The position numbers and the translations under genes are program-made. Under the pieces are notes generated by a model. That model was not told the DNA's origin. It made no database searches and was given only the letters and a program-made list of their open reading frames with translations. 64,000 nt of DNA from NCBI RefSeq assembly GCF_014202975.1, contig NZ_JACHHZ010000004.1, positions 434,001 to 498,000 of the forward strand, given 5' to 3'. This DNA is from Povalibacter uvarum (GTDB taxonomy: Bacteria; Pseudomonadota; Gammaproteobacteria; Steroidobacterales; Steroidobacteraceae). Of this stretch, positions 40,378 through 51,487 are shown piece by piece (position 1 is the first letter of the stretch; every line of letters starts with the position of its first letter).

Positions 40378-42324
40378 TTATCCGAACAGAGTCGACAGCG
40401 GCTGCGGCTTCGCGAAATGGAAGCCCTGGGCGAAATCGATGCCCATGTTCAGCAGCTTCTCGTGGATTCTTTCGTTCTCCACGCACTCCGCAACGGTTTC
40501 GATGCCGCGATCCGCGGCGAGCTGTGCGACTGCGCGCACTTGCGATTCCGAACGTGAGCTCACGCCGATGTTGCGGATCAGCGAGCCGTCGATCTTCACG
40601 CGGCTGACAGGCCAGCGATTCGCGGGATCGAGCGTTCCCAGTCCGGAGCGGCAATTGTCGAGGGCGATGCGACAGCCGACGTCGCGCAGGCGGGCGGACA
40701 GCAGGCCCATCTCGTCTTCGTGTTCGAGCGCGGTGCGTTCGGAGATCTCGAAGACCAGGAGGCCGGCCGGGATGGCCGTGCGGCAGACTTCGGCCACGAT
40801 GAATTCGGCGAACTGATCGGTCGCGAGCGACTGGCCGGCGAGGTTGATCGAAAACTCGAGCGACGATGCGCGGACCGTGACGGCGCGCTTGCGCAGCGTG
40901 CGCAGGAGCTCGCCGATTACCCAGCAATCGAGATCGGGCAGCAACCGGCTGGATTCAGCGGCGGCAAAGAAGCTCGTGGGTCCGTGCAACTTGCCGGCAT
41001 CGCGCATGCGCACGAGCACTTCGAAACGCGGCGATTCCGGAGTGTTGCCCATCGGGGCGATTCTTTGCGCGTACAGATCGAACGACCCTTCGCGAAGCGC
41101 CGAGCGCACGCGCTCGTCCATGCTGATGGTGTTCGTTGCTGCCGACGCCGTCGTCGGAACGACGATTCGGGGCGCATCGGCGACGGTCACGCGCGGGGCT
41201 GCTGGCTTTACCGGAGCAGGGGCAGGCTTCGGCGCCATGGCTGCCGGTTGAGCGGCAACGCTGGGTCTTGCCGGAGGCAACGGAACGGCGGGCTTCTGTG
41301 CCACCTGCGGCTTCGCAACGGGTGCCGCCTGAGGTTTGACAACCGGAGGAGCTGCGACCGCCGGCGCTGCCGGCGGCAACTTCACGACGGAGGCGATGAC
41401 CGGCGGCTCCGGCGGCGCAAGCGCAGCCAATGCCTCGGTCGGAATTCGTGCCGCAAGCTGAGTCAGCTCGTCGACATCCACACCCGCGAAGTCACGCGCC
41501 TTGGCGCTACGGAACAGCATCAGCAGAGCAACAGGGCGCTTCGACGCATCGCGAAGCGGAACGACGAGCAGCTTGTGCGGCAGCTGGCCCCGGCCGGCGC
41601 TGTTGGCGACCAGCGGCTCGTTGCGCACCTTCATCCACTTCAGGACGTGTTCGCGGACGTTGTCGATCGCGGCCGTAATGGCGAGATCGGATTCATCGGG
41701 GCTTACACCGAGGCTCAGCGTGAACGGCCGATCCGGCAGGATCACGCCGCCGAATGCGCAATCGATCAGGTCCGTCGCGACCGACAGTGTCTTGCGCAGG
41801 AGGGCCGGAACAGGCATCGACGCCTGGAGCTGGGATGCAGCGACGGCGGCCTGCCGTGTGCCCGCGGCTTCGCGCGGAGCGCTGGCCATCGGTGCCGATT
41901 CGGCAGTGACCGGCCAGGCATGGCCGAGGATGTTCATGACCGGCGCGATGATGCGTTCGACCGCTTCGGCACTTCGATAGCGGGCGCCGTTTGCCAGATT
42001 GCGGCAGGCGATCCCGACTGCGCCCACGACCGCGCCGGCATTGTTGCGAACGGGGAAGACGTGAGCGGAGTCGTCGTGATCGAACGCAAGCGTCGGGCCG
42101 TGCGGCGCCGTGGATTGCCGGGCGCGCGCGATCACGAGCTCGACGTGCATCCGGAATTCGGGCTCGTCGACGCCGTCGTTGATCCAGAGGGCGTTGCCGC
42201 GCACGTCGTAGAAACTGATGCGCTCAGCCGGAGGCACGAGCATGCGGATGATCTGCGCGTAGCTCGCGAAAGGCAGTTCGCTGATGCCGGCACTGCCGGC
42301 CGGGGTTTTGAGAACAGAAGACAT
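40378..42324 (-). CDS. EAL-domain protein with degenerate catalytic motif
   Basis: A 648-residue cytosolic protein. The first part (about 1-330) looks like two small sensory domains, the second GAF-like (ATDLIDCAFGGVILPDRPF). A Pro/Ala/Val-rich linker (about 330-420) joins it to an EAL domain (about 430-648). The EAL domain keeps EVLVRM, INLAGQSLA, FEISERTAL, KIDGSLIRNIG and AECVEN. The metal-binding DDFG motif reads LDNCRSG, so c-di-GMP hydrolysis is doubtful and a binding or scaffolding role is more likely. The ATG at 42324 is chosen because GGGAGG lies 6-7 bases upstream. Confidence 0.85.
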   Translation of the reverse strand: MSSVLKTPAGSAGISELPFASYAQIIRMLVPPAERISFYDVRGNALWINDGVDEPEFRMHVELVIARARQSTAPHGPTLAFDHDDSAHVFPVRNNAGAVVGAVGIACRNLANGARYRSAEAVERIIAPVMNILGHAWPVTAESAPMASAPREAAGTRQAAVAASQLQASMPVPALLRKTLSVATDLIDCAFGGVILPDRPFTLSLGVSPDESDLAITAAIDNVREHVLKWMKVRNEPLVANSAGRGQLPHKLLVVPLRDASKRPVALLMLFRSAKARDFAGVDVDELTQLAARIPTEALAALAPPEPPVIASVVKLPPAAPAVAAPPVVKPQAAPVAKPQVAQKPAVPLPPARPSVAAQPAAMAPKPAPAPVKPAAPRVTVADAPRIVVPTTASAATNTISMDERVRSALREGSFDLYAQRIAPMGNTPESPRFEVLVRMRDAGKLHGPTSFFAAAESSRLLPDLDCWVIGELLRTLRKRAVTVRASSLEFSINLAGQSLATDQFAEFIVAEVCRTAIPAGLLVFEISERTALEHEDEMGLLSARLRDVGCRIALDNCRSGLGTLDPANRWPVSRVKIDGSLIRNIGVSSRSESQVRAVAQLAADRGIETVAECVENERIHEKLLNMGIDFAQGFHFAKPQPLSTLFG

Positions 42325-42590
42325 ACCCATCCTCCCGTGGCCATCATAGCCGCAGGCGCGGGCAATTCGATATTCCAATGAGTCGGGTTACGGCGACGCC
42401 GGCCGGGGGGTTTTGGTCATCGTGTATGGGAGTTCGACACTCGAGCCTGCGCATGCCGGCGCCTATGCCGGTTTTCCCCGACGACACGCTGAGCCAGAAG
42501 GCGCCGGGCTCGCCACGCTCCGGTATTCGCTTGTCATAATCGCGAGACCGGCCAGGATTGTCCCCGGAGACATCCGATTCCGACCCCTCT
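42325..42590. other. Intergenic stretch, no gene seen
   Basis: About 270 bases between the EAL protein start and a heptamer block. It contains an imperfect GC-rich inverted repeat near 42450-42475 (GCATGCCGGCGCCTATGCCGG). It also presumably holds the promoter of the EAL gene. No coding frame with protein-like features was found. Confidence 0.5.
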
Positions 42591-42625
42591 GGCTCACGCC
42601 TCACGGCTCATGCCTCAAGCCTCCC
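42591..42625. repeat. Single-arm heptamer array (GCCTCAC-type)
   Basis: Five 7-base units, GGCTCAC, GCCTCAC, GGCTCAT, GCCTCAA, GCCTCCC, end five bases before the stop of the cyclase-family gene. No inverted partner is seen. Confidence 0.8.
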
Positions 42626-42629
42626 CGGG

Positions 42630-43535
42630 TCAGAAGGTCGCGAAGGCCCGGACCGGGAATGTGCCCATTCCTTTGATCTTCGGCGGCACGGCCGAGAAGC
42701 GGAAACCGCTGGCGGGAAGCTGCCCGAGTCCGCACAGGTGTTCGACGATCGGAATGCCCGCGCCCAGCAGGCTGGTATGCACGGGCCGGCGACGGTCCCC
42801 GGTGTCGTCGATGTTGTAGGAGTCGATGCCGACCAGCTGCGCGCCCTGGTTTTTGAGCCAGTTTGCCGCGTCCTCCGTCAGGAACGGATGGCCCTCGAAG
42901 TACTGATCGGTTCGCCAGTGCGCATCCCAGCCTGTGTGAACGAGCACGGCCCGGCCGCGTACATCGAGTGAAGTGAATGCTTCGCGCGGAATCGAGCGTC
43001 CCGCCATGCCCGTGACCCGGACCAGCACGGCGTCCAGCCCGGCGAGCACATCGAGATTCATTGCCGAGAGATCGCTGCCGTCCGCGAACCGGTGAAAAGG
43101 CGTATCGAGGTACGTACCGGTGTTGGACACCATCGTGATCCGGCCGATCTGGAACTCGGTCCCTTCCGCGTACAGCGCACGCGAATCGGCACGGCTCAGG
43201 TGATCGCAGATCAGCGGTGCCGGCAGACCTTTGTACGTGATCATGCCGTCCTCGATCGTGTGACTGAGATCGATGCGACGTTCGGCGTCACCGTCGTCCG
43301 CCCGTGCGGCGGATCGCTTGTGCGGCTCGACGAGAATCTTCTTGTTGAGGATGCCGACGCGGCCGACCATCAGCAGCCGCAAGTCGCGTACGAGATAGTC
43401 GGCGAGGGCGCGATCGTCGATGTCATCACCGTCGATATCGAGACGGAATCCCTGTCCCTGCAGTCCGCCGCCGTTGAGAAATTCGACGTCGAAGTCGAAC
43501 TGCACGCGTCGCTGCGTGGATGATGGCTCCGTCAT
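42630..43535 (-). CDS. Cyclase-family (kynurenine formamidase-like) protein, altered metal motif
   Basis: A 301-residue protein. An N-terminal region (about 1-85, with QFDFDVEFLNGGGLQGQGFRL) precedes a cyclase/formamidase domain (DLSHTIEDGMITYKG, then VLVHTGWDAHW and LVGIDSYNIDD). The usual metal-binding pattern HxGTHxDxPxH reads NTGTYLDTPFH, so two metal histidines are replaced. The Asp and last His remain. Family members hydrolyse amides or lactones; this variant's activity is uncertain. The ATG at 43535 has GGAG upstream. It lies 117 bases behind fucP and might be the last gene of that operon. Confidence 0.78.
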   Translation of the reverse strand: MTEPSSTQRRVQFDFDVEFLNGGGLQGQGFRLDIDGDDIDDRALADYLVRDLRLLMVGRVGILNKKILVEPHKRSAARADDGDAERRIDLSHTIEDGMITYKGLPAPLICDHLSRADSRALYAEGTEFQIGRITMVSNTGTYLDTPFHRFADGSDLSAMNLDVLAGLDAVLVRVTGMAGRSIPREAFTSLDVRGRAVLVHTGWDAHWRTDQYFEGHPFLTEDAANWLKNQGAQLVGIDSYNIDDTGDRRRPVHTSLLGAGIPIVEHLCGLGQLPASGFRFSAVPPKIKGMGTFPVRAFATF

Positions 43536-43652
43536 GACTTGCTCCGCTGCTGGATATCGCGGCGGCCGGTTGGCCACCGATTCACGTGCACACTAGCAGT
43601 GTGCGCCCGGCTACCGCGGACGGAAACCGGACGAATTCGGCAATGACCGCGA

Positions 43653-46520
<2,868 letters not shown>

Positions 46521-46522
46521 CG

Positions 46523-47368
46523 CTACGACGCGCTGCGACAGACCTGGCGCTGTTCGCCGAGCCCGTCGATGCCGAGGCGAATCACGTTGCCGGCGCGAAG
46601 GTAGACCGGCGGCTTCTGACCCAGGCCGACACCCGCCGGGGTGCCCGTCGAAATGACATCCCCTGCCTGCAGACTCATGAAGCGGCTGAGATACGCGACG
46701 ATGAATGGAATTCGGAAGATCATGTTCGACGTGCTGCCGTTCTGGTATCGGCGGCCGTCGACTTCGAGCCAGAGGCCCAGCGAGTGGGGATCCGGAATCT
46801 CGTCCGCGGTCACGAGCCAGGGACCCGTCGGACCGAAGGTGTCGCAGCCCTTGCCCTTGTCCCACTGGCCGCCGCGCTCCAGCTGGAATTCGCGTTCCGA
46901 GACGTCGTTGATCACACAGTAGCCCGCTACGTGATCCAGCGCGGCGGACTCGTCGATATAGCGGCCGGGCTTGCCGATGACGACACCGAGCTCGACTTCC
47001 CAGTCGGTCTTCAGCGAGTTGCGCGGGATCTCGACATCGTCGTTCGGACCGACGACCGCACTCGTCCACTTGTTGAAGATCACGGGCTCGGCGGGTGGCG
47101 TCATACTCGACTCCGCCGCGTGATCCGAATAGTTGAGGCCGATACAGACGAACTTGCCGATGCGGCCGACGCAGGCGCCAAGACGCGAGCCCGGTGCAAC
47201 GATCGGCAGCTTGCCGACGTCGAGCGCGCGCAGTCGATCGAGCCCTGCCGGCAGCAACGTGGAGCCAGCGATGTCGTCGACCACTGATGACAGATCGCGA
47301 ACATTTCCATCGCGATCGAGCAGCCCGGGTTGTTCCTGCCCCTGGGGGCCATAGCGCAGCAATTTCAT
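46523..47368 (-). CDS. Fumarylacetoacetate hydrolase-family 2,4-diketo-3-deoxy-L-fuconate hydrolase
   Basis: A 281-residue FAH-family enzyme. Metal-binding and catalytic stretches are FVCIGLNYSDHAAES, VIFNKWTSAVVGPNDDVEIP, DWEVELGVVIGK and IPFIVAYLSRFMSLQAGDVISTGTPAGVG. In the non-phosphorylating fucose route it cleaves 2,4-diketo-3-deoxyfuconate to pyruvate and lactate. The substrate is assigned from context. A 121-base gap with repeats separates it from the upstream 2-keto-3-deoxyfuconate dehydrogenase gene, so it may need its own promoter or readthrough. Confidence 0.87.
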   Translation of the reverse strand: MKLLRYGPQGQEQPGLLDRDGNVRDLSSVVDDIAGSTLLPAGLDRLRALDVGKLPIVAPGSRLGACVGRIGKFVCIGLNYSDHAAESSMTPPAEPVIFNKWTSAVVGPNDDVEIPRNSLKTDWEVELGVVIGKPGRYIDESAALDHVAGYCVINDVSEREFQLERGGQWDKGKGCDTFGPTGPWLVTADEIPDPHSLGLWLEVDGRRYQNGSTSNMIFRIPFIVAYLSRFMSLQAGDVISTGTPAGVGLGQKPPVYLRAGNVIRLGIDGLGEQRQVCRSAS

Positions 47369-47391
47369 GTGTTCAGATCCGAATCAGCAGA

Positions 47392-47422
47392 GTTTCACAC
47401 GGAGTCCACGGAGATCACGGAG
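47392..47422. repeat. Single-arm nonamer repeat (CACGGAG-type)
   Basis: TTTCACACGGAGTCCACGGA followed by GATCACGGAGG matches the left arms at 35704 and 38119. No inverted copy follows; a heptamer block takes its place. Confidence 0.85.
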
Positions 47423-47453
47423 GTCGTCGCGAGCGGAGTCCCGTTCTTGGATC

Positions 47454-47480
47454 CCGCTAACCGCCAGCCGCTAACCGCCA
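47454..47480. repeat. Single-arm heptamer array (CCGCTAA-type)
   Basis: CCGCTAA, CCGCCAG, CCGCTAA and CCGCCA match the right arm at 28105-28132. The block lies inside the fucose operon, nine bases from the stop of the dehydrogenase gene. Confidence 0.85.
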
Positions 47481-47489
47481 TTCACTTCT

Positions 47490-48248
47490 TCAGTTACACC
47501 AACCGCCATCGATGACGTGCACGGCGCCGGTTGTGAACGCTGACTCATCGCTGGCGAGGTAGACCGCAAGTGCAGCGATCTCCGCTGGCGTTCCGAGTCG
47601 GCCCATCGGCTGGCGAGCGACGAACTGTTCGTGCACGTCGTCGACATCGACCTGCTGTGCGCGTGCCTGTGTGGCGATGCGATCCAGCAGCGAAGGCGTC
47701 TCGACGGTGCCCGGGCAGATCGCGTTGCAGCGCACGCCCTTGCCGATGAAGTCCATCGCGACGGATTTCGTGAAGCCGATGACGGCGGCTTTCGTCGTGC
47801 TGTAGGCAAATCGATTGGGCACGGCTTTCAGGCTCGATGCGATCGAGGAGATGTTGATGATCGAGCCGCCGCCTGCCGCGATCATTGCGGGCAGCAGCGC
47901 CCGGCAGACGTTGAACATGCCGCCGACGTTGAGTCGCCATGCGGCGTCGAGTTGCTCGTTCGTGCAGTCGAGCAGGGTGCCGGCGTGAACGATGCCTGCG
48001 CAATTGAAGAGAACGTTGAAAGCGGAACCGGGCTCAGCATGGTCGCCCGCCACGGCCTGCAAGGCACGAGGATCGGTGACATCCAGAACACGAGTGCTCA
48101 GTCGATCTCCCGCGAGATCGGTGAGCGAATCCGCATTGATATCGGTTGCCAGCACTTGTGCGCCTTCGCGTGCAAACGCTTGCGCTACCGCGCGACCAAT
48201 TCCCTGTCCCGCGGCGGTGACGAGTGCGCGCTTGCCGGCGAGTCTCAT
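47490..48248 (-). CDS. SDR-family 2-keto-3-deoxy-L-fuconate dehydrogenase
   Basis: A 252-residue short-chain dehydrogenase. The cofactor loop is TAAGQGIG, FNCAG replaces NNAG, and the catalytic residues appear in NISSIASSL and YSTTKAA. By context it oxidises 2-keto-3-deoxy-L-fuconate to the 2,4-diketo acid with NAD. Its ATG overlaps the stop of the fuconate dehydratase gene (ATGA), and the frame upstream of it is only a shadow of that gene. A repeat-filled gap follows. Confidence 0.87.
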   Translation of the reverse strand: MRLAGKRALVTAAGQGIGRAVAQAFAREGAQVLATDINADSLTDLAGDRLSTRVLDVTDPRALQAVAGDHAEPGSAFNVLFNCAGIVHAGTLLDCTNEQLDAAWRLNVGGMFNVCRALLPAMIAAGGGSIINISSIASSLKAVPNRFAYSTTKAAVIGFTKSVAMDFIGKGVRCNAICPGTVETPSLLDRIATQARAQQVDVDDVHEQFVARQPMGRLGTPAEIAALAVYLASDESAFTTGAVHVIDGGWCN

Positions 48249-49531
48249 GGCGCACCGCCAAAACGGTAGCGCTGCCGTGATTGCAGTTTCATCGCGATCG
48301 AGAATCCGGGCGCCTTGGGCGGCATGTAAGCAGCGTTGCGCACGACGCACGGATCTTCGAAATGCTCGTGGAGATGATCCACGTATTCGATGACGCGGCC
48401 CGCGGAAGTGCCGGCAATGCAGAGGTAGTCGATCATCGACAGGTGCTGCACGTATTCGCACAGTCCCACGCCACCGGCGTGCGGGCACACGGGCAGGTCG
48501 TATTTCGCGGCCATCAGCATGACAGCGAGCACTTCGTTGACGCCGCCGAGCCTGCATGCATCGATCTGGATGACATCGATCGCTCCGCGCATGATGAACT
48601 GCTTGAACATGATGCGGTTCTGGCACATTTCGCCCGTCGCCACTTTCACGGGGGCGATGGATTCGCGGATGCGCCGATGACCTTCGACATCGTCGGGACT
48701 GGTCGGCTCTTCGATGAACCAGGGCTTCGCGAAGGAGAGCTCGCGCACCCACTCGATCGCCTGCGGCACTTCCCAGATCTGGTTCGCATCGATCATCAGG
48801 TGGCGATCGGGGCCGAGCACTTCGCGAGCGATGCGCAGACGCCTGACATCGTCCGCCAGATCCCGGCCGACTTTCATCTTGATGTGCGAGAAGCCGGCAT
48901 CGACTGCCTGCTGGCAGAGCGCTCGCAGTTTGTCATCCGAATAGCCTAGCCAACCGGCGGACGTCGTGTAGCAGGGATAGCCGTGCTGAAGCAGATGCGT
49001 GCGGCGCTGTTCCTTTCCCGCCGAGCGCTGCTTCAGCAGTTGGAGCGCTTCATCAGGCGTCACGCAGTCGGTGAGATAGCGAAAGTCGATGCAGCGCACG
49101 ATCTCCTCAGGTTCCATGTCGGCAACGAGTCGCCACACGGGCTTGCCGACGGACTTCGCCCAAAGATCCCACGCTGCGTTGACGACGGCGCCCGTCGCAA
49201 GATGAATCGCGCCTTTGTCCGGCCCGATCCAGCGCAACTGACTGTCCGAGGTGACGTGGCGCCAGAAGCGGCCCATGTCATCCGCGATCCATTGCAGGTC
49301 GAGGCCCACCAGGAGGTGCTGCATGGCCCGGATCGCCGCGCAGCAGATGTCGTTGCCGCGACCGATCGTGAACGTGAGGCCGTGTCCTTCGAGACCGGGT
49401 TGACTCGTGCGCAGAATGACGTATGCCGCGGAGTAATCCGGATCGGGATTCATCGCGTCCGACCCGTCGAGATGCAGCGACGTCGGAAAGCGGATGTCCT
49501 CGACGTCGAGGCCAGTGATCTTGATGGACAT
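48245..49531 (-). CDS. L-fuconate dehydratase (enolase superfamily)
   Basis: A 428-residue enolase-superfamily enzyme that dehydrates L-fuconate to 2-keto-3-deoxyfuconate. Catalytic Lys lies in HIKMKVGRD, and metal ligands lie in LMIDANQIW and WFIEEPTSPDD, with GEMCQNR supplying the next. The catalytic His is in CPHAGGVGLCEYVQH. The N-terminal VEDIRFPTSLHLDGSDAMNPDPDYSAAYV is typical of FucD rather than other acid-sugar dehydratases. It is the first gene of the minus-strand fucose operon; the divergent glycosidase operon starts 210 bases away. Confidence 0.94.
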   Translation of the reverse strand: MSIKITGLDVEDIRFPTSLHLDGSDAMNPDPDYSAAYVILRTSQPGLEGHGLTFTIGRGNDICCAAIRAMQHLLVGLDLQWIADDMGRFWRHVTSDSQLRWIGPDKGAIHLATGAVVNAAWDLWAKSVGKPVWRLVADMEPEEIVRCIDFRYLTDCVTPDEALQLLKQRSAGKEQRRTHLLQHGYPCYTTSAGWLGYSDDKLRALCQQAVDAGFSHIKMKVGRDLADDVRRLRIAREVLGPDRHLMIDANQIWEVPQAIEWVRELSFAKPWFIEEPTSPDDVEGHRRIRESIAPVKVATGEMCQNRIMFKQFIMRGAIDVIQIDACRLGGVNEVLAVMLMAAKYDLPVCPHAGGVGLCEYVQHLSMIDYLCIAGTSAGRVIEYVDHLHEHFEDPCVVRNAAYMPPKAPGFSIAMKLQSRQRYRFGGAP

Positions 49532-49538
49532 ATGAACC

Positions 49539-49609
49539 GGTGACGTGTGACGGAGCGACGCAGTGGCGACGGAGGATCCTCCCGTTCACCTGGTGTCGCT
49601 GCGTCACCG
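49539..49609. repeat. Imperfect GTGACG inverted repeat before the dehydratase gene
   Basis: GGTGACG, TGTGACG and GAGCGACG (49539-49560) face GTGTCGCTGCGTCACCG (49593-49609), with GGAGGATCCTCC between them. It resembles the GTGACG/CGTCAC heptamer family but is less regular. On the minus strand it would lie in the leader of the fucose operon. Confidence 0.5.
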
Positions 49610-49627
49610 AATCACTTCCCCCAAAAA

Positions 49628-49675
49628 TTGACACCCGGCCCGCGGCCGGACTAGATTCGATGTGACCGGTAACAT
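49628..49675 (+). promoter_or_regulatory. Promoter with LacI-type operator between the fucose and glycosidase operons
   Basis: A perfect TTGACA (49628-49633) is followed after 18 bases by TAGATT (49652-49657). Directly behind it ATGTGACCGGTAACAT (49660-49675) is an almost perfect palindrome with central ACCGGT, the pattern bound by LacI/GntR-type sugar repressors. The position over the transcription start fits repression. On the minus strand TTGCTC and CAGAAT, 17 bases apart, end just before the same operator, so both operons could share it. No LacI-family regulator gene is in the window. Confidence 0.6.
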
Positions 49676-49740
49676 TCTGTAGAACAACGTGCCGATGAGC
49701 AAGCATCGGTGTCGCGCGTGGATTTTTTGGGGGATGGTTG

Positions 49741-51384
49741 ATGCGATCTGGCGTGTGGGCGCGGCGTGGGCGCGCTGCGATAGCTATTCTTGCAGCGCTT
49801 TCAGCCACACTGGCTGCCGCCGCTGATCTGCCGCGAGTCGTCACGCGTGACGGTCGTCATGCGCTTCTCGTCGATGGCGAACCGTTCCTGGTGCTCGGCG
49901 CCCAGGTGAACAACTCGAGCGCATGGCCTGCTGCATTGCCAAAAGTCTGGCCGGCGGTGGAACAGATGCACGCGAACACGGTCGTCGTTCCGATCGCGTG
50001 GGAACAGATCGAAGCTGTCGAAGGTCGCTTCGACTTCTCATTCCTCGACACGTTGCTGGCGCAGGCGCGCGAACGAAAGGTGCGTGTTGCCCTGCTGTGG
50101 TTCGCAACCTGGAAGAACAACGGGCCGAGCTACGCGCCGTCATGGGTGAAGCTCGACAACAAACGCTTCCCGCGAGTGATCACCGCTGAAGGCAAGGCGC
50201 TGAACTCGCTCTCGCCTCACGCGGAAGCGACGTTGCAGGCGGACCGCAAGGCATTCGTCGCGCTGATGAAGCATCTGAAGGCAGTCGACGCGCGGCGCAC
50301 CGTGATCGCTGTGCAAGTGCAGAACGAACCTGGGACCTACGGCAGCGTTCGTGACTATTCACTTGCGGCCAGCAAGCTGTTCGCGGGCAAGGTGCCGGCG
50401 GCACTCCTGAAGAAGCTGAACAAGAGCGCCGGATCCTGGCAGCAGGTCTTTGGTGCGGACGCCGAGGAATTCTTCCACGCATGGTCAGTTGCGCATTTCA
50501 TCGGCGAAGTAGCGACAGCAGGGAAGGCCGAGTACGCGCTGCCGATGTACGTGAACGCAGCGCTGCGCGATCCGTTCGAGCCCGGCAAACCCGGTGGCTA
50601 CGCGAGCGGCGGGCCAACGGACAACGTGATGCAGATCTATCAGGCTGCGGCGCCTGCGATCGACGTGATCGGGCCCGACATCTACATGCGCGAGTCAGCG
50701 AAGTACTTTCGAGTACTCGAACTCTATGGCCGTTTCGGCAATCCGCTCCTCGTCACCGAGACCGGCAACGACAAGCCGTATGCGCGCTATTTTTTTGAAA
50801 CGCTGGGTCGGCAGGGCATCGGCTTCGTACCGTTCGGTATGGACTTCACCGGGTACTCGAACTATCCGCTGGGTTCGATGGCCACTGACGCGTCGATGGT
50901 CGCGCCTTTTGCCGCTAACTATCGATTGATCGCGCCGTTCTCGCGCACATGGGCAAAGCTCAGTTTCGAAAGTGAAGTCTGGGGCGCCGCGCAGCCCGAT
51001 GACAGCAGCGATCGCAAGCTCGACCTCGGTCGTTGGGGCGCCGTCGTCAGCTGGAACGAATGGCAGTTCGGCATGAAGGAATGGAAGTGGGCTGGCGACG
51101 TTGGCGTTCCGCCGGGGCGCGAAGTTCCCGATGGGGGCGTGCTCGTTGCGAGGCTCGGGCGTGATGAATTCCTGGTCACAGGCCGCAACGCGCGCATCTC
51201 GATCAGCGCGTCCTCAACGCAGGGCAAGGTCAACGGCTCCTTGTATGAGCGCGTCGAGGAAGGACACTTCGACGAAGCCGGCACCTGGGTGTTCGAGCGC
51301 CTGTGGAACGGTGACCAGACCGACTACGGTCTCAACTTCACGACGCTGCCGCAGGTGCTGCGGGTAAAGATGGCGGCGTATTGA
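49741..51384 (+). CDS. GH35-like beta-galactosidase with DUF5597 domain
   Basis: A 547-residue secreted glycosidase. A signal peptide ends at about residue 28 (LAAAAD). The TIM barrel contains [28 protein letters not shown], the acid/base Glu in [11 protein letters not shown] and the probable nucleophile Glu in LLVTETGND. The C-terminal DUF5597 module reads [12 protein letters not shown] and [12 protein letters not shown]. Such enzymes release beta-galactose; in this neighbourhood the galactose of xyloglucan side chains is the likely target. The ATG at 49741 has a G-rich ribosome site. It is the first gene of the plus-strand glycosidase run, next to the LacI-type operator. Confidence 0.87.
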   Translation: MRSGVWARRGRAAIAILAALSATLAAAADLPRVVTRDGRHALLVDGEPFLVLGAQVNNSSAWPAALPKVWPAVEQMHANTVVVPIAWEQIEAVEGRFDFSFLDTLLAQARERKVRVALLWFATWKNNGPSYAPSWVKLDNKRFPRVITAEGKALNSLSPHAEATLQADRKAFVALMKHLKAVDARRTVIAVQVQNEPGTYGSVRDYSLAASKLFAGKVPAALLKKLNKSAGSWQQVFGADAEEFFHAWSVAHFIGEVATAGKAEYALPMYVNAALRDPFEPGKPGGYASGGPTDNVMQIYQAAAPAIDVIGPDIYMRESAKYFRVLELYGRFGNPLLVTETGNDKPYARYFFETLGRQGIGFVPFGMDFTGYSNYPLGSMATDASMVAPFAANYRLIAPFSRTWAKLSFESEVWGAAQPDDSSDRKLDLGRWGAVVSWNEWQFGMKEWKWAGDVGVPPGREVPDGGVLVARLGRDEFLVTGRNARISISASSTQGKVNGSLYERVEEGHFDEAGTWVFERLWNGDQTDYGLNFTTLPQVLRVKMAAY

Positions 51385-51390
51385 GAAGTA

Positions 51391-51410
51391 GATAGCGGAT
51401 AGCGGATAGA
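51391..51410. repeat. Single-arm heptamer array (GATAGCG-type)
   Basis: GATAGCG, GATAGCG and GATAGA match the left arm of the large array at 24623, but no inverted arm follows. It lies six bases after the beta-galactosidase stop. Confidence 0.8.
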
Positions 51411-51420
51411 CCGGAATGAA

Positions 51421-51459
51421 ACTGTCACGCCCGCGCAGGCGGGCGTCCATCCTGACAGT
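51421..51459. repeat. Nested hairpin, diverged dRS3-like element
   Basis: ACTGTCA (51421-51427) pairs with TGACAGT (51453-51459), and CGCCCGC pairs with GCGGGCG inside (51428-51445). It lies 28 bases before the alpha-xylosidase start. The frame through it is open and should not be added to that gene. Confidence 0.85.
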
Positions 51460-51487
51460 GCGGACTCATTTGGGGAGAGAGAGCGAC

